From Fragilaria crotonensis (taxonomy: Eukaryota > Bacillariophyta > Fragilariophyceae > Fragilariales > Fragilariaceae), in contig JAKSYS010000114.1 in assembly GCA_022925895.1 (NCBI GenBank), positions 1-64,000 on the forward strand: a stretch of DNA of 64,000 bases, given 5' to 3'. Under the pieces are notes generated by a model. It saw only the letters and a program-made list of their open reading frames with translations. It did no database searches and had not been told where the DNA came from. The translations under genes were made by a program, and so were the position numbers. Shown here one piece after another: positions 1 through 8,965 of this stretch (its first letter is position 1; every line of letters begins with the position of its first letter).

Positions 1-168
1 GGATCTTTTCGACGCGAAGTCCTTTTATTCTCTCTCTTTTCGACTACGACTACCACATAAAATGGCTTTGACACGATAAATTGGCTTTGAACCAATCTCT
101 TGTGAAATTCAAGGAACTCAACACAAAAACAATCCATTTTCCATAATTTCACACCGGGACCTCTAGTA
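1..168. other. Left edge, no gene seen
   Basis: Low-complexity DNA with no credible reading frame. It is the flank of the TIR-bounded unit that starts at 169. I see nothing else in it. Confidence 0.4.
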
Positions 169-494
169 GGGACTTTAAGCAAATTGAAAAATCTCTGCGC
201 GCGCAAGCTTTTTGCCCTCCTTCAGCCTCCCGGAGAAAACCCGATGTCACATCTCATGTCTCCGGTACTCAGATTCCATCTTGAAGCTGAGCAAAGGCTA
301 AAGTTGTGCGCAGAACCAAAAAACATGGCCAACTCAACCTTAAAATGCCATTTTAAAGTTGCGTTGTCAGGCAATCTCGACCTCTGCGCGCACCAGATCT
401 CCTTTGGCCGCGCCAGGAATTTCCTCGTTGATTTTACTGCAACGATATACGGGAAGGACAATTGTATTGTTGCCACGACCGAGGTCAGCAGTGA

Positions 495-1263
495 GGCCGG
501 TGCTTGCAGTGAACGAAACGTTTTTGGCAGAACGGACGTCCCGTTCTGTTCTGTGAAAACGTGAAATATGGTCCTTACAGGCGTACTCCCTAGAAATAAC
601 CACAAAACCGCAGAATCGGAGAGCATTTTATATATACTATACTGACATGTATAAGTGTAAAATAAATCAGGCGTTGAATGTAGTTGCGTGAAAAATATAC
701 TAAAGGTATCATGTGGATCAGTCGTCGTTTGTCGCTTGTCACGTCGTTCGTCGAACAAATTTGCCGCCATGTGCAAATGGGCCAAAAACGCAAGAAGCAC
801 TCGACAGACATGCCGCGCGGCTCGTGAAAGAAAGGCAGGCGCTCGTTTTGTTCGGATGCTACGATTCGCCGTCTCGGATCAAACGACGAGCTTATCTATC
901 GGATGCGGTTATCGGTGACAATCAGATGAGTTCCGAAGACAAGAATAGCCGCCTGCCCGCGCACCGCAACTCGCATTGTACTCCATTGGCACAGCATACT
1001 GTAGTACCACACCGTCCCATGCCTGGTCCCATTTAGTCCGAGTTCTAATTACGTAGCACTTCATACACAAACTCGGTTGTTGCGTTTCGTGCGAACCCGG
1101 CTTTCACACAGAACGCCCGCGGCGTTCTGTGGTTTCGATCAAAGTACGGATTCCCGAAACGCGCGCGCCAGTCGGGGCAGTTTTGGGGCTGTAAGGACCA
1201 TTTTCCCGGAATAGACGCGGCGTTCTGTTTTGCGGGACGTTTCGTTCGCTGTAAGCACCGGCC
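495..1263. mobile_element. Non-autonomous TIR element (MITE), PIF/Harbinger-like
   Basis: The first 26 bases (beginning GGCCGGTGCTTGCAGTGAAC) recur inverted at 1238-1263 with two mismatches. A second matching block, ATGGTCCTTACAG, lies further in on both arms. The element is flanked by TGA on each side (492-494 and 1264-1266), a 3-bp target duplication. GGCC ends with a 3-bp duplication suit the PIF/Harbinger superfamily, but the family call is inference. Length is 769 bp and no transposase frame is present. Confidence 0.6.
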
Positions 1264-2526
1264 TGAACTGAAAGAATACTGTATGCATAGTAAGGAGAGT
1301 CTCTGAGGAGTGTATGGAGTACTGGAGTACTCCGCTAGCTGCGATCCCTCTTCGATCTCACCCTCTCAACAAGTATTGTATTGTACTTCTAGGCCTCATG
1401 TTTCAACGGGGCGACCTCTTTGTCGAACGATGAAGCGAGAAGACAAATTCGAAACTGATTGGGACTGATTTGCGTGTATTGATCATGGGGTTTATCTGGT
1501 TTATCAATCGTCGCGGAGTATGGTGTTGGTCTGCCGCTATGCGGCTTCGCTCAACAGATGCTGACATCAAGTAGAGTACTACCGGTAGAGTACTGCGAGT
1601 AGTAGCTGCTGATTAGTATTACTACAAGACTACACCCCTTCGAGCAGTCGTACTTGGGCACATTCTGGCGTGAGGAAATCATCGCTCACGAGGTGCATTT
1701 GGTTGGCTGTCAATCTGCGTGACAAAAATGACCGCAAACCATATCGTTTCGCAAGTGAACCAGTGCCGGACCGACACCTCATTCGCTATTTCGCTCTGGA
1801 AGCACGAAAAAGATGATATCTTCATAGGACAAGTGGTCCTTGTTGTCATCAGTCTGTGAATGGCCGACACGAAGCATCAAATTCACCGATCGCCACTTTT
1901 GATCAAATCTGCTCCTGTGATCCGGTAATCGCGATCGTGGTTCAGCGACCGAAATTGACAGATTAAGACGTAGCAATTCTTGAAACACAAATATCTTGTC
2001 ACCTTGTTGTTTACATCGCGTTCATCGTCGACTTGAGTAGGAATCAAAAGGTCGCGCCTTCGAATGTGGCACAGTGTTGTCTCTCCTGCATGGCATTTAT
2101 TGACTTTGAAAAAGATTCTGGTTATGACGGTATTGGCATCATACTGCTCTTGAAACTCGGAGAAACTCGAATCCCTTCAAGTGGCATCGTTGTTCGTGAG
2201 CAGCACTCTTCGTTGCCTCGGAATCACAGGCAACAAATCATCGGCACTGCCACAGCCGCTGATGATTTGTCTAGTTCTCTACGTTGAGGCAAGGAGGGAA
2301 GAAAATACATCACAAGCCGAAGCTTGTCTATCCAATGGGCCGCTTGTGTCGATGTCATTCCAAATTCCAACCGATGCAAACGCCATCGTACGAGTTATGT
2401 GTTTATGATACTCACCACTTTGTATCGGCATCTACAACTCCCGTACTACCAGCAGGTACTTGCACTTTGCAACAGTACTCGAGTACTTTCATATTTTGGT
2501 GCGCGCGACGAAACGTTTTTGCTTAA

Positions 2527-3067
2527 GGGCCGTTCTTACGAATAGGTTTTTTCGATTTTGGTATCATCTCCGGGTTTATAGCCGTTGGTATCACGTGTCG
2601 ACTCCGAATATCCGGGTTGGGAGTGGTATCATGTCGGTATCATGATACCACTTTGTGATACCTTTTTTGACCCATGTAAAAAAAGGTATCACGTGATACC
2701 AGCTAATCTTTTCGAGTATCACGTGACAAATGTCCTAAACAAAAATCATGATGAACAGATGGTACAAGAAAATGACACTTTGGTGACATTTCTCTTAAAT
2801 GAAAACATGATGACCATTTGGACCTAGGAAACACATAACATCCCACACATTGTTTTAAAAATGATTTACAATTGCCTAAACCTGCCATGTAACGGATCTG
2901 AATGGCTCAATTTAGAATGAAGCATGTGATACCGCATGATACCATTCGAAACAAAAATCATGGTAAGAACAACGATCCACATGTATTTTAGCTAAGATTA
3001 TCGCATGATACGATTTTCAAAAAATTCAAAAAAATTGAGCTTGATTTCATATTCGTAAGAACGGCCC
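2527..3067. mobile_element. 541-bp inverted-repeat element with internal palindromes
   Basis: GGGCCGTTCTTACGAAT at 2527-2543 is perfectly inverted at 3051-3067. I could not find a matching target duplication beside it. The interior is filled with copies of GGTATCA and TGATACC (listed separately). There is no coding capacity. The GGCC-type ends resemble the element at 495-1263, so the two may be related MITEs. Confidence 0.55.
2559..2945. repeat. Cluster of GGTATCACGTGATACC-type palindromes
   Basis: About ten half-sites GGTATCA or TGATACC lie within 390 bp, several as full palindromes. The clearest is GGTATCACGTGATACC at 2685-2700. Another pair, GGTATCATGATACC, lies around 2635-2650. The core CACGTG is an E-box/G-box sequence, so these could bind a bHLH or bZIP factor, or be sub-terminal transposase sites of the enclosing MITE. 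The second reading is the simpler one. Confidence 0.55.
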
Positions 3068-3198
3068 GGGGCTGAACTTTGCAAGGGTCCTCACGTTCAG
3101 TAACTCGAACTTGAGTGCCGGAGCGCACAATCCGGTCTACTCGACGAATGCTAAGGTTGCGCGCGCGCACAACTTTTCCAAGATTTGCTTAAAGTCCC

Positions 3199-3889
3199 TA
3201 TTATAAAGCTCTCCTCAGATAGCCAATAGAGATATGTTCTGCTGATAGGAAAGCATTTTAAATGCTCAATTCTCTAAAAAACGCATACTGCAGATGAGAC
3301 GTCAAAACATTGTTGCACGACCATTTTTCACATGTCGAGGATGCCCTCCCAATTTCTACAAGCTACAGTTCTGTATATTTTCATACGTTTGAGAGAATTC
3401 CACTTGGCGTTCGTTCTACACTGTGTGGTACAAACAGCTCGTACAAAACCCTGTACCAATAAGAATTTTGATTGATGATTCACTCATCAAACTCTTGTGA
3501 AAAATATAAAGAACGGAATATAAAATATTATCTATATATGTTTTTATTTTTATACACGACTTCGAACCAGTAAATGAAAAACGAAGACTTGTATATCATC
3601 GATAGGCAATTCAGATCTTGCTCCAGTACTTTGATCATTCCTCATTGCTGTTGACAAGCAGATGAAGGATCAATGATATAAGAACCGTTCGTTGAACATT
3701 TATGTTTCTACGGAGATATAGTAATTTAAAACTCTTGTGAAACTATTGGTTCCAAGCCATTTTATGTGGTACTATTGTACTCTCAGTACTCAGTACTCAG
3801 TACCAATGTACCGGCACTTGCACAGTAAATACTCGAACTCGAACTCTGTCGGAGCCGTCTATGCGAACTACTGTATACTGTATACAGTA
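3199..3889. other. Intergenic, no gene seen
   Basis: AT-rich DNA without a convincing reading frame. CAGTACTCAGTACTCAGTAC-type GTAC runs start near 3783. I see no RNA gene. Confidence 0.4.
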
Positions 3890-6475
3890 CGAAGTGGATT
3901 CTTTATCAGCAAATTTTTACGGGATCAGGGAGGTGGGGTAAACCGTGCTATTGCATGCACACGCGTGCATTTATGTGAAAAACATGTATGAAAATAATTC
4001 TCCCCGCTTTAAAAGCCTCTCTCGATTTACGCTGGAACCTCTACTACCGGTAGTCTAGTAGAGAGAATTTCTGGAGGATTACTATACATACCCGTCCTTC
4101 TAATTTCGAATTCCAAAAATCCTCTTTCCTGGGTTCGGTTTGGGGTGTTCGCGGTGTTGCGGACGTCGTCGTACTGTACAACGCAGTACTGTACTACTGA
4201 TACATACGACTATACTCGTACTTGACATTTATTTTGTACGAAAGCTCAACTCTAGTATCGTACAACATGCTACCGCTAACGCATACTCGAGTACTCAGTA
4301 GTTGGACTTGTACTGGAGTACTACTCCATTCACGTTGCTACGGTACAAGTATGTAGTACTGGTGTACTGTAATCCTCGAGAACGTGGAAGGTCCAGTATC
4401 CGAGTACAACCCTGGTTGTACTCTGAGTTAACTCAGTCCTTGTACTATTGTGCGTTGGGTGGTGAATAAAGGCGGGTACCAGGTACTAGTACTCCTACTG
4501 TACAAGTTACAAGTCCTCAGTACCTGGTACTAGTACAAGTACCAGGCCGTGGATCAAAATGCTGCTTCACGTCGTACAACACTCTGTGGATTGTGGATGT
4601 GCATCGAATCTTTGTACAATACTACCTGTACTTGTACGAGTGTATGTCATACTTGAATTGTACCGACAAAGAGGGTCACATGACACGTGACGAGTTAAAG
4701 CAGTTGACGTGTGTCTGACGATTCCCACAGTAAAATGAAAGTTAGACTTTTCCATCTTGTCTTCGGATCTCTCTATCCCGGTACCAAGTACTATTAGTAG
4801 TGGATTGATCGTTGGCTGCTTTGATCTTTTCTGTTCTTTGTGTTTTGAGTTTTGACGTAGCCAGTAGTAGTACATACTCAAAGTACGGGCATACTTTTGG
4901 GGGGAGGCAACGTTCTTTATCTCAAAATGAGTGTTTTTATTCAGTTGCTCAATCATGACAATATGTGTAAGTAAATGTGCAGAGTCAAGGATTGTCCATT
5001 GGCTACATATGGATGTGTACCTAACGATAATTCTAATTTAAATGAATGTATACATGCGAGGAGCATGCATTAGAATTCTCGAGCATGCAATGGAATGCTC
5101 GAGAATGCAATCGCATTCTCGAGCATGCTATGGAATGCATTCGAGCCGGCCAGACGTCGTTCACTATGAAACTATAACTACTAAATACGTTTTGATAAAA
5201 AAATCGCATTCTATGGCATGCTCGAGCATTCCATTGCACGCTCGAGCATTCTATGGCATGCTCGAGACAATTCGAATGCACTGAAATTTTATACCAGTGC
5301 CAATCCTTGTAAACATACATATGCATATATAAAGTATAAAGATGCTACCAGGTACAAATATATCCTGATGGTCATCAATGAGAATGAACTGATACCAATG
5401 GACGACGTCATCAGAATATCATATACAAAGCTATGAATAAGAGTATAAAAGCAACCCATCTAATTGATGAACCGCACAGTCGGCATTTCGCATTCCACTG
5501 CACGCAAGACGGGAGGGAATCGTCAGACGCACGTCAGCTGCTGTAACTTGTCCCATGTCCATGTCCCGTGTCCTGTGACCCTTTTCATGTGTACTCTATC
5601 GGTAGTAAGGTACAAGTACTTGTACCAGTACTCGTAGAACGAGATGTTCATTTTCACAGCGTGTACTCGTACACTCCGATAGAGGCACTTGTTCTTTGTA
5701 CTGCCTGGCACCATGGTTCTGGAGTACGACTACTGTAGTACTGTAGTACTTGTACTGGATTACCCTTATTGACCATCCACCGTACTACAGTACCAGGTAC
5801 TACCGGTAGTAATGTACTGGTACCAGGAACTCGTTTACTCGTACGTACTACAGCCTACAGTACAACCCATGATTGTACTACTACATCGTACAAGTACTGC
5901 ATACCTACTGGAGCTTCCAGCCACGTTCTCCAGTACAAGTAGTCGGAGTACTCCAGTACCCCGAGGACTCCAGTATTTGTACTTAAGTATTAAAGAAACG
6001 CGAGACTCGAAAGGAGTGCAAGTGCTGCAGTAGCAACTTTGTAATTTTCCCCTTGCTAGCTAGACTACTGGTAATCTTAGCAGGTGCGTATTGCTGCCTG
6101 CTCACAGAATGCGGTGGCTTAAAGTACTATGCCTGTAGTGCTATCGTCAACAGCCAAGGTCAATTATGGAGTAGTAGTAAAGTACAACGCTGTACAGTAC
6201 GACGTGGTCCGCAGTACGCAGAACCCGCAACACCGCAAATTACGAGAGTGACCAGTGACAACAGTTCAGTCGTACGGAATATTCTACTACTAGCTAGTAG
6301 AGTATTGTACTGGAGTACAGGTCAAGCATAAATCAAAAAGCTTTTGAAAGTGGTGAATTTTTTAGATGTTCTTCATATGAACGCACATGTTCATGTGTGA
6401 ATGCTATGGCACGGCTTACCCCACCTCCCAGGTTCCCTGCATACGTCGTATCGATGATTCTTCGCAGGAATTCTA
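3890..6475. repeat. Large imperfect inverted duplication (foldback), arms over 1.2 kb
   Basis: Several blocks of the left half recur inverted, in mirror order, in the right half. 3928-3949 pairs with 6408-6429 (gggaggtggggta/taccccacctccc). 4151-4162 pairs with 6225-6236 (gcggtgttgcgg). 4380-4397 pairs with 5906-5928 (gaacgtgg...ccacgttc). 4673-4691 pairs with 5563-5581 (gggtcac...gtgaccc). 4986-4994 pairs with 5301-5309. The implied centre stays near 5.13-5.19 kb, drifting with small indels. Every frame inside is short and antisense-overlapped, so no gene is called. It is either an old foldback transposon or a host inverted duplication. GTAC-rich DNA adds background self-complementarity, but the ordered non-GTAC blocks are hard to explain by chance. 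Confidence 0.6.
5050..5275. repeat. Palindromic GCATTCTCGAGCATGC-type array at the foldback centre
   Basis: At least eight copies of a ~20-bp unit built on TCGAGCATGC/GCATGCTCGA and AATGCTCGAGAATGC lie in two blocks (5050-5145 and 5205-5275), on both strands, around the symmetry axis. Each CTCGAG or TCGA core is itself palindromic. This is typical of the centre of a foldback or of a sub-terminal transposase-binding array. The apparent reading frames on both strands here only reflect the repeat. Confidence 0.6.
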
Positions 6476-7037
6476 ACACAAGAATGGCGTCATCGAGTTT
6501 GATCATCCAATAAGAATCAGGTAGGCCCTATGATGGTTTACAGAGCATACACGTAAATGGACGATTCCAATTGATTTCTACCTGGTGACGACAGCAATCC
6601 ATTTTACGAACAGAATTTGGATGGTGTCAGGTGTCAGGTGTCAGTTCTCGGTGGTGCATGCGCGCATAGTAGAGATTGATAATCCCAGGGAGAATACACC
6701 AATATATATATTCGGTGTGTTTATGTTCATTGGTTCCTCGTCCTATGCAACTAGATTGCATAGATACACAGTGTGTACTGTGTACATACTCTAAATCAAG
6801 TGTGTTCACACCGGTCAGCAGTCGGCAGTACATATGCCTCTCGTGTCCCACGGTATCTTTGCGAAAACACCAGCTGCAAAGCAAGGCCAGTAGAAGTACA
6901 TACGTGGTACAAAAGATGTTAGTTCAAAGTTCACAACTCGCTCCTTACAATTTGTAGACGTGACACTTCCCACATATATACAACCTGTACATTCATTCTC
7001 ATCTCAGGATCGATTGTCAAAAACCAGAAAACAAATA
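6476..7037. other. Intergenic, upstream of the PARG gene
   Basis: No convincing gene. There is a short tandem ggtgtcaggtgtcag near 6623-6640 and some AT runs. A reading frame in phase with PARG extends to 6960, but its only possible start there is GTG, so this stretch is read as promoter and 5'-leader. Confidence 0.4.
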
Positions 7038-8018
7038 ATGACTTCGGTTGGCGTCAGTTGTGTTAGCAACCAAGATGGCTACATTCCTGGAAAGCCCAGG
7101 GGTGTAACAACTCTGACGTTCTCGAGGGATTGGCTGATTCATATTGCGAATCAAACCCTTGACATTAGCCGACGAGGTAACTATGTCAACTACCTCGGCG
7201 AGAAGGTTGATGTATCAGAGGCCTTGAAATATGCCATAGACAATTCGGTTCACTATCACTCCTCTCACAAGTTTTTTCCATCGAAAGTCGAAAATCCGGT
7301 CGACACGAGGTTTTATGTTTGGTACGGCTCGTCACTTGACGTGGCGACGAAGCTGCAAGAGCTTTCGCCTGACGCCCACGTTGCTATTCTCAACTCGGCA
7401 AGCGGCAAGCATCCGGGCGGAAAATTCTTTAGAGGCACAATCTCTCAGGAAGACTGCATCTGCCGCGCTAGTCTTCTGTATCCATGCCTCGTGCAATACG
7501 CAGACAGACCCCACTTCTTTTATGCAGTGAACAACAAGCCAAAATACCTTCAGAGCAACTCGACGTGTGCCATCTTCAACCCTCTCGTTCCGGTCGTTCG
7601 AGAAGATACCGTGCGTGGAGATTTGCTCGATACCTTTTCCAAGTTCTCCTTCATCTCCATTCCCGCGCCAAACGCCTTTGTCCTTGGCTCCCACCCCGTC
7701 CCGAAAGCCCAAGAGCCTGGAGCCGGCGAACGCAATGAAGCGATCGAGCTCCTTACTCTTGAAGAGGACATGCACGATCGCTGCTATCGAACACTGTCGA
7801 TTATGGCCGAACATGGGTGCACGGACCTAGTCCTCTGCGCGTTTGGATGTGGTGTGCACGGCAACGATCCAGTGGCAGTGGCCAACGCCATGCGAGAGAT
7901 TCTGAATTCGGACGAATTCCGCGGTCGGTTCCGAACAATTGCCTTTGCGATTCAACCCTCCCGGCATTCGAATTACAAGGCATTCATTGAGGCATTTCCA
8001 GAAGCCAGACGAAGCTAA
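7038..8018 (+). CDS. Microbial-type poly(ADP-ribose) glycohydrolase (PARG)
   Basis: A 326-residue protein expected to hydrolyse ADP-ribose polymers or adducts, reversing PARP signalling. The fold is a macrodomain. The signature lies at about residues 118-146: an NSASGKHPGGKFFRGT loop, then SQED and CRASLLYP, matching the GG-PGG...QEE...R-S-LY pattern of the bacterial/protist PARG family (formerly DUF2263). A second conserved block near residues 210-300 has SIPAPNAF and LCAFGCGVHGNDP. The usual QEE catalytic pair reads QED here, so the second acidic residue is Asp. The ATG at 7038 is chosen because the upstream extension starts at GTG. No intron is seen. No targeting signal is obvious, so nucleus or cytosol is likely. 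The family call is firm; activity is less sure. Confidence 0.85.
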   Translation: MTSVGVSCVSNQDGYIPGKPRGVTTLTFSRDWLIHIANQTLDISRRGNYVNYLGEKVDVSEALKYAIDNSVHYHSSHKFFPSKVENPVDTRFYVWYGSSLDVATKLQELSPDAHVAILNSASGKHPGGKFFRGTISQEDCICRASLLYPCLVQYADRPHFFYAVNNKPKYLQSNSTCAIFNPLVPVVREDTVRGDLLDTFSKFSFISIPAPNAFVLGSHPVPKAQEPGAGERNEAIELLTLEEDMHDRCYRTLSIMAEHGCTDLVLCAFGCGVHGNDPVAVANAMREILNSDEFRGRFRTIAFAIQPSRHSNYKAFIEAFPEARRS

Positions 8019-8672
8019 AAGACACGAATGATTTCGAGATGTGTGGCTGCCCATATTTTTTTCACTGGTTTTACATTTTACATATACTGATCTACAAGTT
8101 GATGTGAAGGCATGAGGCATGAGCCTTTCAATTGGATCTTTTACACACTTTCCAGGATGAAGTAACCTTCGAGTCGTCTGAACCCCGTTACACCTTCAAC
8201 TCGACGCTTGGAGACCATGCACCTGATCGAATTCACGAAGACTACTTACTACAATTGTACTCCACACTACGCACGACTCTCATTTATCATAGTTCGGATT
8301 CTTTCCAGTTTTAGTGTTCCGTCGCCGGAGTCCCGTTGGGCCGTGAAAAGCAGACTCTCCCATCAGGATTCTGGATCCTGGATCGATGAAACCCGAACTG
8401 CGTTCACTGCTGTACCAACTTCGTGGTCCATATCATAGGACATAAACCTGGAGGATTATGTTACCGTCTACTCGCTGCATAAATGCAAAGATGGGTAGTA
8501 GAGATGTACAGTACTCGATATTGTACCTGGTACTCGAGTACTCGTGGTCGAAATGACGTAGGTCTCAATGACTGCACGGAGTATCTGTGCGGAAACAGTT
8601 AAAACGGTTACATCACAACTGGGATTCACAGTTGACACTTGCGACGATTGTCACTACTACCGGTACTATAGA
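8019..8672. other. Intergenic between PARG and the MULE terminus
   Basis: No gene seen. It holds GTAC-rich runs (8508-8548) and one TACTACCGGTA palindrome copy near 8655, just outside the MULE inverted repeat. Confidence 0.4.
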
Positions 8673-8710
8673 CTTGGATCCGATTAACTGTCACCTATTT
8701 TTCGTCATCG
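8673..8710. repeat. MULE left terminal inverted repeat
   Basis: 38 bp, identical to the reverse complement of 17192-17229. The outer end reads CTTGGATCCGATTAACTGTC. The flanking bases (actataga) do not match the right flank. Confidence 0.75.
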
Positions 8711-8965
8711 TACGACACGTTACTTAAGGACCTTGTAGAAAATTTAGCTACAAGTGGAAGCTGTTCAAGATGGGAATTTTGTTTCCTTTCCTCGACATAT
8801 TTTCTCAATCAATTCACCACGCCTGCCCTCCCTGCTCTGAATTTGAATTTGAATTCATGCACATATTCACGTACATAAATCTGATTTAAAATAAGAATAA
8901 CTCTCCATTTTTTCACCGTACTGCAGCACCATTCCATTCATTGTTCCCACTCCTATTGTATTGAG

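Larger units (their letters stand above)
169..3198. mobile_element. Putative ~3.0 kb DNA transposon relic bounded by inverted repeats
   Basis: GGGACTTTAAGCAAAT at 169-184 is repeated in inverse orientation at 3183-3198, and a GC-alternating stretch (tgcgcgcgc) follows each repeat on its inner side. Both ends are flanked by TA (167-168 and 3199-3200), which would fit a TA-target transposon. The wider flanks differ (GTA against TAT), so a 3-bp duplication is not supported. No transposase frame of useful length lies inside. The short frames here start at non-ATG codons and overlap on both strands, so I read none as a gene. Two smaller elements (495-1263 and 2527-3067) sit inside, so this looks like an old non-autonomous element that later took insertions. 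Confidence 0.4.

Noticed and set aside
222-800. 192-residue minus-strand frame and an overlapping plus-strand frame
   Set aside because: Both strands are open over the same repeat DNA, the composition is not protein-like and the plus frame starts at TTG. It lies inside a MITE-bearing repeat.
3430-3520. Extension of the foldback left arm outward to ~3430
   Set aside because: Similar words (ATCAAACTC, ATAAGAATT) exist near 6490 but imply a different symmetry axis (~4.99 kb).
5033-5436. Several 70-97 residue frames on both strands
   Set aside because: They are translations of the palindromic GCATGCTCGAG array and read alike on both strands.
7332-7814. 160-residue frame antisense to PARG
   Set aside because: It is the shadow of a well conserved coding sequence.
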